Shown one piece after another: positions 45,288 to 56,807 of a stretch of 64,000 nt of DNA (position 1 is its first letter; each line of letters begins with the position of its first letter). The stretch spans positions 744,001 to 808,000 of the forward strand of contig JALUTQ010000007.1 in NCBI GenBank assembly GCA_032718865.1. The letters run 5' to 3'. Below the pieces are notes generated by a model. That model worked only from the letters and a program-made list of their open reading frames with translations. It did not search any database and was not told the origin of the DNA. A program made the translations under genes and the position numbers. This DNA is from Tilletia caries. Taxonomy: Eukaryota > Basidiomycota > Exobasidiomycetes > Tilletiales > Tilletiaceae.

Positions 45288-45888
45288 ATGGTCAACACCA
45301 AGGCTTTTCTGCTCTGCCTCACACTCGTCAGCTTGCCGACCAACGCTGATCTGGGCATCTACGAGCGTCGGGACGTGTTGCATGAGCGGGTACGTACCAT
45401 CACGACTTTCGAACGGGCAAGGTCGATGTGTTCGAGCACAAGAAGGCCTTTCTGACCAGCCGGACGGCTTTGTTTTCCGTTTCTGCTTTCCACCTACGAC
45501 AACACAGCAACACGGCTTCAGCGTCATTTATGAAGGGGTAAAGGCGACAGTGGCCATGGCGGCTCTTTATGGTCTCTTGTACACCGTGGACGTCAAATAC
45601 GAAAAGATGGCCCACAGCCAACATTCTCGATCGACTTTTGATAGCGACCGCCTGCTCACCCCGCACGGTACAGATGCCCTGGACCTCTTTCGTGGCAGCC
45701 ATGACCATGTGATTGTGGTCCTGCGAGCCTTCGACGAGCCGACGAGGATACATGCGGATTCCCCCGTTGCGGAACGCGCTCTCTCCGCGCAGACGGCCAA
45801 GGAGCTTGTCGCTATGTTCAAAGGGATGCAACTTGCAGCAGCCATCACTGCGGTTCCTTTGGCCATCTGGAAGGGGAGTCATTCTTAG
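45288..45888 (+). CDS. Secreted/membrane protein (tandem paralog 2)
   Basis: Two-exon paralog of the gene at 43926-44609; about 161 residues. Exon 1 (45288-45389) encodes the signal peptide MVNTKAFLLCLTLVSLPTNA, then DLGIYERRDVLHER. Exon 2 from 45508 encodes QHGFSVIYEGVKATVAMAAL, YTVDVKYEKMAHSQHSRSTF, DSDRLLTPHGTDALDLFRGS, HDHVIVVLRAFDEP, ERALSAQTAKELVAMFKGMQ and a hydrophobic end LAAAITAVPLAIWKGSHS. The conserved parts relative to its neighbour are the FSVIYEG/FNLVSEAG hydrophobic helix, KYEKMA, STFDSDR, ERALS..AKELVAMFKG and the C-terminal hydrophobic segment. Two hydrophobic helices besides the signal suggest membrane association. I do not know the family. Confidence 0.68.
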
Positions 45889-46196
45889 AAACGTTGCAAG
45901 GTGAGCTCGCTGTAGCACTTTCGTTGGCTGCTATACACGTTCACACTGTTCTAACTTTCTGTTCTTATCTCAGCATGGCTCACATCCGAACTCTTTCCAG
46001 GTCTGGAAGAGGGTGCGGCTGCGGGTCAAAGGTTCATCCATGTCCTTTCATCTGCGAGGTGTCCTGAATTAGAAGCTGCCTCTGGCGATCCGCGATCGTC
46101 GTATAAATTCCCGTGGATCTCCTAGGAAATAGCAAATTCAGGCGATAAGAAGGGTGAAATGTTCGAGCGGGATCTGCCTGCAAAAACAGGATTAGA
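45889..46196. other. Convergent spacer paralog 2 / kinase
   Basis: 3' flanks only; nothing else seen. Confidence 0.4.
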
Positions 46197-47722
46197 TTAT
46201 GCTGCTTTTGTGACCTCGAGCATTCTGGCAATGCGTTCTGCGTCCGGTCGCTGTGCAGCGGAGAGTCGGAGTGCTTCTGTGATCACCTCGAGCACGGGTC
46301 CTATCTGGTCCGAACGGCTGGCTACCGCTTGAATCTCTGCAGTCAAAGGTAAGAAAGACGACACTGGTGCAGTAGGACGATGCCGTTCGAATGGAAGCCG
46401 TTCGAAGCTCGGTCGGAATGAAGCACTCTCCTGGGAAATTGAGAATAGTGAGCCAATTGTACCTATGCGCTCACAGTGCGATGCTACTCACCGGCCATTC
46501 TTCTTGTTTGTCTGGCAGGCCCAAGATTCGAAAGATGCTGGACGCTAGAGCGATTTCACCTCGGTCGCCATCAAACAACGTTTCTCTCCTGGGTGGCTCC
46601 TCGGTCTTTCGCCCGTAAGCTTCATCCTCGGGGTCCGTCTCGTACCAGAAAGTTTCCTGTGCCGCCTTGCTGCCAATGTCGTTCCTAACTCTTTGATCGC
46701 GGTAGCCGTCCTGTTCTAGGACCGGGTCAGTGTCGGGTCCATCCGTAGACCCTCCTTGGAAAGGCATGAAGAAGGAGGCCAGGGTGGCACCGAGTTCCCA
46801 GATATCAACCTTGTAGACGTCGTAGCCGGCGGAAGGCGAGAACAAAACTTCGGGTGGTCGATAAGCACCCGTTCCAATGGCACACTCCAGTCCGCCTCGG
46901 CCGTCGTCTCCTTCGAACGCTGCGTCTGCGTCTGATCCTGCATTGTCCGCCTTGTATGCTTCCCAAGCGGTTGCGAAGTCGGCATACACAGGTGTCCCGT
47001 TAGGCTTGAGCAGAATGTTCGAAGGTTTGATGTCTCGATGAGCGATGCCCAGACTGTGCATGTGTTGCAGACCTTCTGCTAAGCCGGAGGCGACGGCACC
47101 AACAAAGCCTGCATAATCATGATTTGCCTTCGTCAAAGAAGATGGCCCGGATGTCGACCAGTTTTTCGGTGTGATGGCAGGGTCGTCCAAGAGCTGTCCA
47201 AGCTCGAAGGGGTAAAGGTCAAGGATGATCTCGTAGTTGGTGCTGAACGGATCCGGGAACGAGATGAAGGCATCGAGTAACTTGACGAACTTTTGCATTC
47301 GGGTAGACGATCAACATTCCCTACTACGTCTCGAATGTCGATTTTGGGTCCGAGGACGTACTCACATGATCGGACTCCTGTAGCCTCGCCAAGCATGTCA
47401 CTTCGCGCTCTGCATTATGGGGCCGGACGAGGAGGTCGAGAGAGGTGATTTTGACGCAGATTTCTCTTCCGCTGTCTCCCTTCGCTGTTGAGCGAGGCAA
47501 TCGTGCCTTGTACACCGACGATGTGAGGCCACGTGCATGCCATTCTAGCGAGACGGAAGATGTCGATGCTAACCCGGCCGCAGAAGAGTCGCCATCGATA
47601 TCGTCGCTATCGAACATGTCGTCGTATCCGGAACGATTTGGAACGAAACTGAGACCCGAGAGGTCGAGGACTGGTCGGAATCCTTCAGGACGACGTCGGG
47701 CACTGGAAATGGTGGAAGCCAT
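46197..47722 (-). CDS. CDK-activating-kinase-like protein kinase (Csk1/Cak1-like)
   Basis: Eukaryotic protein kinase. The fold and short inserts resemble the fungal CAK/Csk1 group that phosphorylates cyclin-dependent kinases; this assignment is tentative. The start at 47722 encodes MASTISSARRRPEGFRPVLD. The Gly-loop region is weak (WHARGLTSSVYKARL), the ATP-binding Lys lies in REICVKITSLDLL, and the C-helix Glu in HNAEREVTCLARLQ. After an intron come FVKLLDAFISFPDPFSTNYE, ILDLYPFELGQLL, then the catalytic loop HSLGIAHRDIKPSNILLKP. The magnesium motif reads YADFATAW, with DFA instead of DFG. The activation-loop end is CAIGTGAYRPPEVLFSPSAG, followed by VYKVDIWELGATLASFF. After one more intron the protein ends RPDAERIARMLEVTKAA at 46197. 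All catalytic residues (K, HRD, D of DF) are present, so it is probably active. Confidence 0.78.
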
Positions 47723-48323
47723 AGTGCATCAACAAGAACCGTCGCTACGCTTGCCCTGCCACTTCCGTCAGCGCTCCACACGATGGCACCAGCCTTGCTC
47801 CTTGCGAGCCTTCACGTCTCACGTTCACGACTTCGCGGTGCTTATAAATCTGGTCAGTGCGTGCGTGACGTTCCCTGACGCTCCGAATCCAGGGAGATGT
47901 GAACAGCAACGATAGTAGCTCTTCAGCGAGACTCTTATAATTACCGAACTGTGGGGTCACCGTCGTGGGCAAACGAGTCTCGGCCGAGACACCATGAACA
48001 TCGTGGTCCAAATCCAGCCACAACGGAAAGTTTTCGACTGAAACAGATGGCGAACGGATATTGTTTTCCCTGGCAATAGGGGCAAATAGCGAAATAGGGG
48101 CTTTCATATTTTTCCCGCCTGGGCCTCCCTCAGTATTAGTCTCCCTCGAGGTCTTTGTCAACACGATTGACTGCTGCCTGACCGCCGACCCAGAGGTATA
48201 TAAGTTACCTTGACCATCCACCTTCACGCAGGACCCTCATCCGCCTCGCTATCTAACGACCTTTCACGACACTCGCCTCTTTCTCTTCCCCCTCTAAACT
48301 TCTACTCTGAACCTCAGCACATC
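47723..48323. other. Divergent intergenic region kinase / small membrane protein
   Basis: Promoters of both genes. A TATATAAG box lies at 48197-48204, about 120 bases upstream of the ATG at 48324, followed by a pyrimidine-rich leader. Confidence 0.4.
48197..48204 (+). promoter_or_regulatory. TATA box
   Basis: TATATAAG 120 bases upstream of the start codon at 48324, with a C/T-rich leader between them. It suggests regulated, possibly strong, expression. Confidence 0.55.
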
Positions 48324-48973
48324 ATGGGCGTCGTCTTCTCCACCCTTGGCACAGCATTGTCCTGGATCGGCACCGCTTTGGAAATGAGCCTGCTCGCCAT
48401 TGGCGAAATTGCAAGCGTCTTGGTCCGGGGTATCTTCACCATCATCGTCGGACTCTGCGACGTTCTTGCGGCCATTTCGTGCTGCTGCCGTCGGCCGTGG
48501 TCAAGGCGACCCTCAAGAGGCCCTTACGATGGACAGTACGATACCATCTTGAATGTCGGTGGCGAGCAAGTCCTGAAGAAGCTCGCCCAACAGCCGGTCA
48601 AGGAGAAGAAGGTCCAAGAAACAAAGTCGTGAGTTATGCTCCCTATTTTCGTTGCTCCTCATAATGCAAGCTGGATTAACCATTTCTTGTCTCCCTAACC
48701 ACCTGTAGCGACGAGGTGACGATTTTGACACCCGCAGTTGAAGTCGAAAAGCCCGCGACGACTCCCTCAGAGCCTTTTGTGGTCGTCGAGGAGACGGCTC
48801 CTGGTGCCGCCTCTCCCAAGCGTCGTCTTTCAATCGACTCCCTCGTGAGTTCCTCTGACTTCTCAAGCGAACACTGTCCATCTCCTCTGATTAGCTTGGC
48901 CTCGAATCCCATTCCACAGAAGCGTGGCAAGAAAGAGCCATCTCAGACGGAAGTCGTTGCGACCTCGGCCTAG
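48324..48973 (+). CDS. Small membrane protein with Cys-rich juxtamembrane motif
   Basis: Unnamed basidiomycete-type small membrane protein. It opens with MGVVFSTLGTALSWIGTALE, a possible N-myristoylation start (MG), continues with an amphipathic/hydrophobic stretch through LAIGEIASVLVRGIFTIIVG and DVLAAIS, and then CCCRRPWSRRPSRG, a palmitoylation-like Cys cluster followed by basic residues. The cytosolic tail contains YDGQYDTILNVGGEQVLKKL, a Pro/Val/Glu-rich segment (TPAVEVEKPATTPSEPF) after one intron, PKRRLSIDSL, and a short C-terminus KRGKKEPSQTEVVATSA. The last intron (48845-48919) is a multiple of three without stops, so its retention would add 25 residues. A well-placed TATA box precedes it. 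The membrane topology is inferred; I know of no function. Confidence 0.65.
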
Positions 48974-49459
48974 GCGGTCTACGCGTGCTTCGGTCGGGTC
49001 CAACTCTCTCGCATCCTGAACGAACTCAACATCACGAATTTTGACGATCCCAGCATAATCCACAACCTCCCTTCGTAACGACCCTTGACGACCTCTCTTG
49101 TATTCTGTTACATATAATCTTCCATTGAACAATGTCGCTTTTCTCTCAAGCGGCAAGCCTGCGCTGTGGTTTTTGTCCTCTCACATCTCACACATGCATG
49201 TGCAAAGTTTCCCATCACCACCAGAAGACAGGCCATGGAGCGTGGAGCAGGCCCAGAAAGCCAATTTCTTCCACTCGAGTGGGACATTGATTCGCGTTCA
49301 CGCTTGAGCGCTTCAGCTTCCCTTCCATCCTCTCTCTCGCCCTCTGACAGAGTCTGCCAGTGTACGATCTGGCTGAACAGCTTTCCTCTCCGTCTTCACT
49401 GACCCTCTCCCCTCTCCCAGTCTCTCATCTGTCCCCTTTCCGAACCCACAGTGGCCGCC
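48974..49459. other. Spacer small membrane protein / ADC-like gene
   Basis: 3' flank and promoter with a pyrimidine-rich leader (CCTCTCCCCTCTCCCAGTCT). No gene seen. Confidence 0.4.
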
Positions 49460-50563
49460 ATGCACTTCCTCTTTTCCCTTGCCGCGCTCCTTGTCTTGGT
49501 CCACCCGCTCCTCGCCGCCCGAACAGCAACATCAAGTCCACCTTCAAACCGTATCATCGAACGACAGGCACCTCCCAACACCATCGCCACCCGATTTCCA
49601 GACGCCGAGACCGCCTCCCTCAACCTGACTTTTTTCGTCCTGCCTGCACCCATCGCAGTCGCCAAGCAGATTGCAGGCGAGTTTGCACTCTTGTCGTCCT
49701 TCCGCGAGCGTTTGCCAGCGAGTGTGAGCGCCACGCCACGATTGGGGAAGGAGAGCATCCTTTGTTCGTCTTGGCGTACTACAGCACTGAGGTTCACTAC
49801 TATGTACCTTCCCTCCCTCTTCTTCAGTGAATTCTGCGCTGACAACGACATCTTCTTTCCAGCTATGCCCCCGCACCTATCGTGATTCCGGAACTGAGCG
49901 AAGTACAGACCTTCGCCGGCTTCGTCGACTGCACCGGCGATGGTTCCACAGCGTGCTTCCGTCAATACGCCGGATATTTCGATCAACTCGTCTTTGCTCT
50001 CTTAGGAAACGTCTTCGCGGCCACTCGTCTCTTCGGAGGCACCCTGAATCCACCTCATTCGCCTTACAAACCCCTGGGGTCAGGTCGGTATGGACTTAAC
50101 GTATCGGACGCCGTCGGTGGTCTGTTGGGAGCTGGCAGGCCTTACATTTCGTCCTTCACCTTCGCGACGTCTTCGGAGGGACTCAGTGGCGAACTGGCCC
50201 AAGAACTGCTTGACGCTCCCCTGGTCAGGTCTTTGGACAATCGCTGCTTCAAATCCATCTACTTCTTCAACGAGACGACTACGCCCATTCGCAACATTGT
50301 CGGAGACGTCGACGGTACGTCCAGGCTCGAGCATGTATGCTCCATTTCTTGCCATATTTGCTTTCGATGAGAAGGAGACCTAACCACATCTTGTCATCAT
50401 ACCTCCCTCATCCCTCTGCCCAGTGCGATCACCTCTGGTACCATCCCAGGGTCTGGCGAGCCAGCGACTTGCGACCGAGAACGTCCAAGGTGTTACCGCG
50501 GCAGTGCAACGCAAGGTCACCACCCAGAGCGTTAAGTGCTCCACCTACGCGAAAGCAGCCTGA
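49460..50563 (+). CDS. Secreted acetoacetate-decarboxylase-like protein, frame puzzle
   Basis: Secreted fungal protein resembling the acetoacetate-decarboxylase-fold family; activity unknown. The start at 49460 gives a signal peptide (MHFLFSLAALLVLVHPLLAA), then TRFPDAETASLNLTFFVLPA and IAVAKQIAGEFALLSS. The following family-like stretch EHPLFVLAYYSTEVHYY lies in the next frame, and the segment after the intron (YAPAPIVIPELSEVQTFAGF) fits the first frame again. I found no conventional intron that explains the change near 49700-49745. Downstream the exon is regular: DCTGDGSTACFRQYAGYFDQ, LVFALLGNVFAATRLFGGTL, NPPHSPYKPLGSGRYGLNVS, FATSSEGLSGELAQELLDAP and CFKSIYFFNETTTPIRNIVG. A last exon encodes GLASQRLATENVQGVTAAVQ and SVKCSTYAKAA. 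It may be a pseudogene, a sequencing error or an atypical splice. Confidence 0.6.
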
Positions 50564-51435
50564 ATACGCTGAATCATCGAGAGCGTTCGAACCCGCGCGC
50601 CCTTTCGCACCTCTTCGTCCTCCTCGGCTGATCCTATCCCACGACTCCCCACGCATCACACAACTGTCAAGCAGCGATGTACTTATTCTCAGCAAACCGA
50701 CATGGATTCGTCGTTACTGGAAGCCACAGGACAGTTCCTGCACAGCAAACGAGCAGGAAGGGAAGTCGCCATGCAGTCACTGCGGTTGTGTTAGGTGGCA
50801 AGGCTGGCACAGTGCTGAGATTCTCAGTAAAGTAGTACATTTCAGAACGGCTGAAGAAGGGCATTCAGGGCATGGGAAAGGGGAAAAAAGGGGGGAGAAA
50901 GGACGAGAGAGAGCGAAGAAAAATGGAGTGCCGGCAGGAAGCTTGAGGAACAAGAGGTGCAGGAATCGGAATCTACAGAGATTTTATGGAAGGGGAAATA
51001 AAAAAGAGCTCGTAGAAGGAAGAGACGGGCCTCGCCGACTCCATGCCAGCAAGATGGGAAGGATGGATGGAATGGGTGCCAGGGAGGGAAGCAGCGTCCA
51101 AAAGAAAAAGGTGGGGGCTCGTGGGTTGGGTCGTTTCCGTTAGGACGTAATAAAAAGTGGATGATTCCCCTCCTCGAGAGGGGAGTAAGGTAAGTTTTTT
51201 GGGGGAGGGTTGAAGTAGACCGGCGAACTTGAGGATGGTGATGCAAAGAAAAATGTGTTCCACGGAGTATGAGGAGAAAGGCCGGGCGGACCCTGTCCGC
51301 TGGCTGGAAACGTGGAGGATGGGAGCCCCACGAGAAAAGAATCTGGAGAGAGTCGGCCTGTGGCCTGGACTCCGCCGAAAACGAAGATCCGGGCTTCCCA
51401 CATCAGTGGATAATGATTCGGGAAAAGGGGGAAGA
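50564..51435. other. Convergent spacer ADC-like gene / RasGEF
   Basis: About 870 bases of 3' flanking sequence, purine-rich on the plus strand from 50860. Open frames here lack splice structure or a recognisable domain. Confidence 0.4.
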
Positions 51436-54400
51436 TCACTTCCAGTTGAAGATATCCAACCCCTTTCCACCCCCATCCCTCGCCCGAGCCGAAAGCGTCG
51501 CATCGCTCGGCCGCGGCTCGAGCGCCTTCGAGCGCTTGTACAGCTCATTCGCAGAGTCGATCCCATTCGAACTCGGCAGGTTGGCCAGCACGGACCGGAG
51601 GAAGTTTTGCATCTCGGGAACCTCCAAGAGCGTGTAGGGCACTTGGAAGCGTTGCACCTCCGTCACTACGCCGCTCAGCTTCACGTAGCGGTCCACGTTG
51701 TGCACCACGCGGTCGCCGCCGGCGTTGGGCGAGGGTCGGATTTTGGACGTGCCGTCGCTGATGAATGTCAAGTCGGTCAGGAAGAGACCTAGGAATGGCA
51801 GTGCCGGGGGAACCGTAGTCCGTAACCTGGCGCGGTAGCTCGCCCAGTTCTTGGCAAAGCTGGCCGCTTCCCGCTGCTGTTCCATCAGCGCTCGGTACTT
51901 GGTGGGAAGCGCGTCCCACGTCTGCCGCAGCCGATCTATTTGCGAGGACCCAAGAGCTGCGTGGATGGCGAAAAGACCGTCAAAGTTCTGCAACGAGTAC
52001 AAGCGCTGTACGATCGGATAATAAAAGAGGGACGATCAGTGTCTAGCCTGGCACAGGATGGAAACAGACCACCGCATGAGAAAGAAAAAAGAACGCGAAC
52101 TCACGTCTCCCAGCTTGATGAAGAACTTTAGCAGTTGCACCCGCTTCCGCACATCATCCTCCGCCAAGATGGTCTCGTTGATCCAGCCACTGATGGCGGT
52201 AGCCAACGCACTCGAGCCCTTAATGAACGACTGCGGCGCATTCGCAGGCCCCACCGCATTGTTGGCCGGCGCCTTCTTCGACCCGTTGTGCAAGTTCAGC
52301 AGCTCGTCTGGCTGGATCGAGCAGTACAGCTTCGAGCCCATGATCGTGATCTGCCGCGCGAGCTCGAGCGGGTCGATCTCCATAATGTTGATGTTCTTCC
52401 AGTCGCCGATCCTCAGCATCGCCATCAGTTTGTCCTTGATGAGCGGCTGCGGCGGCATCACGCCGTTTCGTGGGAACGCGGCGGGCAGGTACATCCATGA
52501 CGCCATCGCCACCGCGTTCGGACGGAGCATGTCGGTCGAGTAGGCACGTTGCAGCGACGCCGTCCCACGAACCCCATTCCGTATCCCAGCCGCGCTCAAT
52601 CTCCGCTGTGCAAGCTCAGCCAGACGCTGCCCGTGTCGGGCCAAGGAGGACGTGCTCATGCTGGTACGAGTAAACTCGATCAGCTTCGGCAGGATCACAC
52701 TGTCGGTGGCGTCGTTGAAGTGCGTCTCGAGCCACATCTTGAAAAAGTTGAACACCCGTAACCGGATCGGGGTCACCTTCCGCTCGAGCCAGATTGACCG
52801 CTCCGCATCCGTAATCTCGACACCGGGCGGGAGCTGGAGGTTGAAGCGCGCCACAAAGGCCTCGAAGAGCTCCATCGGGGTTGTGAACATCCGGAAACAC
52901 AGGTAGAACGCCGCCGAGAACGTCGCATCAACCGTGGCATCGTGTGGCGTCATCTTCTCCACCATCGCACTCAGCGTCGCTCCAGCCAATCGTCCGTTGG
53001 TGTAGACGACATCCTCGGGCTCGTGCTCCGGCTGCATGTAGATCGGTTCGTTGCTATGACTCGCCCGTCGTCCGGCCCACGAACTCCCGTTCGCTTCCAG
53101 TTGCGAGTCGCTCACACTGTGCGTCATGGACGTCGCAAACCCTTGTGAGCTAGCACCTCCGTCCTCCGTCGGCGTAGCACTCGAAGTGGACAGCCCGCTG
53201 GACGTCATCGGCGGCGGCCCATCGCGCGGGAACTTGCCCAACAGCGGAGCCGAGTGCGGCATCGTGTCCAACACAGGGCTCGAGAAGTCCGTATCCATCC
53301 GCTCAAACGAGGGCCGCGCCGACGTCTCCGCCGTCGCCTCGGAGCCCGAACGAGCCGAGCGACTCAACGAAACCGAGCCAATGAGCGAGCCAGCCGACGT
53401 CGAGGCCGAGTTATTCGACACCCGCGAGCCGTCCCCGTCCGAGTTCGTGCCTGCCGAATTCCGACGAGCCTTCTGCTGCTCCGCCGGCCCGCCATTCGGC
53501 AGGACCAGCTGCGACAGCTGTCGACCGGCCTCCACGACAGCAGCCGGGACAGGGACACCAGACTCTCGACCCTTCCGCGGTGCAGCCGCGCTCACGACCG
53601 CGACCGCGACCGCCTCCTCGCTCGGCTGACCATCGAACCGACCCGTGCTGGAGACATTCCCACCGAGCTCAATCTCCGGCGAGCTGTCCTGCTGCATCTG
53701 GACGGGCGAGGCAACGATGTTCCCGTTAACGTCGGAAACGCTACGCATGCTCCCGCTGGCCGAGCTTCGCGCCCCTCCCTTCTTCTGAGAGCCGCTATTT
53801 CTCCCAATGGTGTCAATCCCGCCATTAGCATTTCCGTTCCCGTTGCTGTTCCCGTTCCCAGCCTCGGCGGCATCGACAGTCATGAGCTCCTCAACCTCCC
53901 CATTCGCATCCTCCCTCTCGTCAGCCTCGGTTTCCATGATACCATCAAACGCAGCCTGGCACCCGTCCCTCTCCCAGCGCTCCCGCAAACAATCCAAGCT
54001 CGTCGCTTTCCGACCAAGGAACGAGAGCGTATACTTCCCGCGCCGGACCGACCCGGACGCACCATTCGCACCCCCGCCCGCACCACCACCAGCCGCATCA
54101 CCATCCTCATTCCCCTCCGTCTCCTCTTCATCATCCTCCACCTCCACCCCGCCCGTCGAATGCGCCAGATGATGCTGACCCGCCGTCTGACTGCGCGTCT
54201 TCATCGCCTCGGGAACGGCGACGAGCATGCCCGGCTCGACCTGACTAAGACACAGCCGGACAGCACCCACGCACTCGCCCGCGGTCCGGAGCACGCCAGT
54301 GGCCGAAGATAACAGCCTCGACTTCTCGTCCTCCTCCGTATTGGGCGGGGTCGCATTGCCGCCATTCGTCGGCCCACCGCCCGAGGCGTTCCCGGACGAC

Positions 54401-56190
54401 GTCCCCACGCGGGCAGCAGTCACCAGCGCCGTGGTAGCGTCATACAGACTCTCCCTCGTGTCCGACAGGATGGCGACTTCCTTCGGCCGATTGGCCGCCA
54501 GGCCCGGATGCTTGTTCACCGCCTCGACAACGGCGAGCATGTTCCGCACCGACTCGACGGCTTCGCAGGCCATATTGATCAGGTGGGCAAAACTGGAGCC
54601 GTGGGACTGTCGGGTGTGGGTGTGTACGTGTCCGATGAAGGCCGCAATCACGGAGAGCAGGTCGTCGTTGGCTGTGTTCAGTTGGTCGAGGACCTCGGTC
54701 GGCGTCCGTTTCGTCGGTCCCGTATCTTCCTCCTCCGCCGATTCATCCCCTTCAATCGGCTCATGGGCTGGTTCGTCGGCATGGTGGACGCTCTTCATGC
54801 TCTCGTCATTACTTCTCCCGTGGCCACCGACCTCTCGTACCCCTGATCGGCCGTGATGTAACGAGTCGGGAGGGGAGGACGAGAGAGCGCCGTGATATTG
54901 GGCCGCAGTGGTGGCGGTAGTGACGGTGGTCCGCATCGTGTTGCGATACTCGCTCCGAGGAATGTATGAGACCCTGAGCATGCCCGGGTCGTCCTCATGC
55001 GAGTTCACATAGACCGAACGAGAGTGTGTACTCCTGAGGTCGGCAAAACTGCGAGAGCTGCGTGGACTGAACTGGCCAGAGGTGAAGGTGCTGTAGTACG
55101 CCGACGAGCGGTTATCGACGATGCTCCTGCCATCTTCGACCGAGAGTTGGTTACTGTTGTTGCCGTTGCCGGTGGCGGGTACGATGGGCATCCCACCGCG
55201 GCGATCCTCGTACGTCTCCTCGTACAGGTTGCCCCGCCGATCTGGGATGGGCACCCCACACTCATCGGCCACCTCGAGGAATCGACGAACATGGCCAAGG
55301 ACCAACTCGGCCATTTCCATCATATGATTCATCTCCTCCCCACGCTGGGACTCGTCGACCATGACGCCGGAGGCCTTCTTGGACTGCTGCACAAGCCTGG
55401 TCAGCTCGGAGAGGATCTGCTTGCGTTCTTTACCAAGGACGGAGTGGGCTCTGAGCACGGCTGAATCACGGGTGAGACAGTCGGTGGCGGAGAGGGCGGA
55501 ACGGACGGAGGAGATCACACAGGCTGTGGAGGGTTGGAAATGCGCGACGCGGTTGGCCCTGACGGCGTTATCGAGAAGGACGATGGCATGTAATATGGGG
55601 CCTAGGATGGCCTCGTATGCCGACGACGAGGCCGCCGTCGGGGATCGCACACTTCCGGATCCATTCCGACGATGCCGACTGCCGCCGTTCTGGTTCTGTG
55701 AGCTGGAACGACGGGGTATGGGTGGTGGAACGGGCGTATTCATGCCGTTTGCTGTATTTGATGAGCCAGATGAGGAAGAAGATGCGTGGGGACCTGTTTG
55801 TTGGTGATAACCATCGTCTTGTTCATCGTACTGTCCTGATGTGCGTAAACCTATTGCATTTGGGCCCTGGGGCACATGGTACGAGTTGGTGGAGAGGCCG
55901 TCGTCGTCTGCGCCTGCTAGGGAGGACATGCGGCCTCCGTTGGAGGAGGTGGACATTAAGCCGTCCTGGTCGACATAGTTGGATGGGAACCAGCCGCGGT
56001 GTCCGTCGAGTTCGCCATCCCACCATCCTGAGGAGTCGCGGTTGAAGACCTTGATGACCTGTCCGGACTGGAAGGAGAGACAGGTGTCGTTCTGGGAGGT
56101 GAAGTCGTGGAGAGCGACGACGTACTCTTCTGGGCCGGGATAGTATGCGAGCCCGGAGCCGCCGCGGGTGTCTACGGGACTGACTGCCAT
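51436..56190 (-). CDS. CDC25: Ras guanine nucleotide exchange factor, Cdc25-type with SH3
   Basis: Activator of Ras (exchanges GDP for GTP), upstream of adenylate cyclase/PKA or MAPK signalling at the plasma membrane. Two exons, about 1,550 residues. The start at 56190 encodes MAVSPVDTRGGSGLAYYPGP, then an SH3 domain at about residues 23-75: VVALHDFTSQNDTCLSFQSG, WWDGELDGHRGWFPSNYVDQ. A long low-complexity Ser/Gly/Asn region with charged segments follows. The REM (RasGEF-N) domain starts near residue 1065: GATLSAMVEKMTPHDATVDA, YLCFRMFTTPMELFEAFVAR, RLRVFNFFKMWLETHFND. The catalytic domain starts near residue 1270: MEIDPLELARQITIMGSKLY, then ISGWINETILAEDDVRKRVQ, LLKFFIKLGD. After the single intron come RLYSLQNFDGLFAIHAALGS, LPFLGLFLTDLTFISDG and KIRPSPN. 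The SH3-REM-GEF order is that of fungal Cdc25. The symbol follows the yeast ortholog. Confidence 0.9.
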
Positions 56191-56807
56191 GATGCCTACT
56201 AACTGTGAGGAAGTCGGAGAAGGCGGGTGCTGGTGCTGGTGCTGGTGCTGGTGCTAGTGCTTGCCACTGTTGAGCGGGGGGAGAGAGTCAAGGGACGAGT
56301 CTGGGTGTCGGTGTAAGAAGAACCAGGGACGGGGTGTCAGAGAAGAGATGTCGTGGAAATGAAATTAGCGACAGGGTGAAGTGAGAGCGACAGAATGAAG
56401 CATGCCACTCACGAGCGACCTATGTAGAAGCTGAGATTGGATCCTCCCGTCCTCTGTCACGGTGCTGACCCGAGATGGGATGCGGATGGGATTGGTCCTC
56501 AGGGGGCGCGTGTTGTGACGCGTCTCTATCTCGTGCTGGGAGCGTGTTGTGATGGCCGACGCGACCTGGGAGGGCGAGTGGCTGAGTGAGCGAGAGCGCG
56601 ACGCGTCTTGGATGCTATTTCCCTGCTGTCGATCTTGTTGTTGTGGTCGGCGGCGATGCGATGGAGACCCCCAGCGACGAGCCCAACAGCGAACAGGGAA
56701 CAGGGAGCAAGGGAAGGGGCGCATTCGCCATCCCTCATTACAAATCCAGCCACAACGCGGTCACAACCCAAAATTCAGCTCAGGAGCGCAGAACAGATCT
56801 TTTGTTA
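56191..56807. other. Upstream region of RasGEF
   Basis: Contains the 5' region of the RasGEF gene and a GGTGCT microsatellite. No other gene seen. Confidence 0.4.
56226..56255. repeat. GGTGCT hexanucleotide repeat
   Basis: Five perfect GGTGCT units 36 bases upstream of the RasGEF start codon, so in its 5' UTR or proximal promoter. Confidence 0.9.

Noticed and set aside
53254..54312. 352-codon Arg-rich open frame opposite the RasGEF
   Set aside because: Antisense shadow of the low-complexity Ser/Gly region of the RasGEF.
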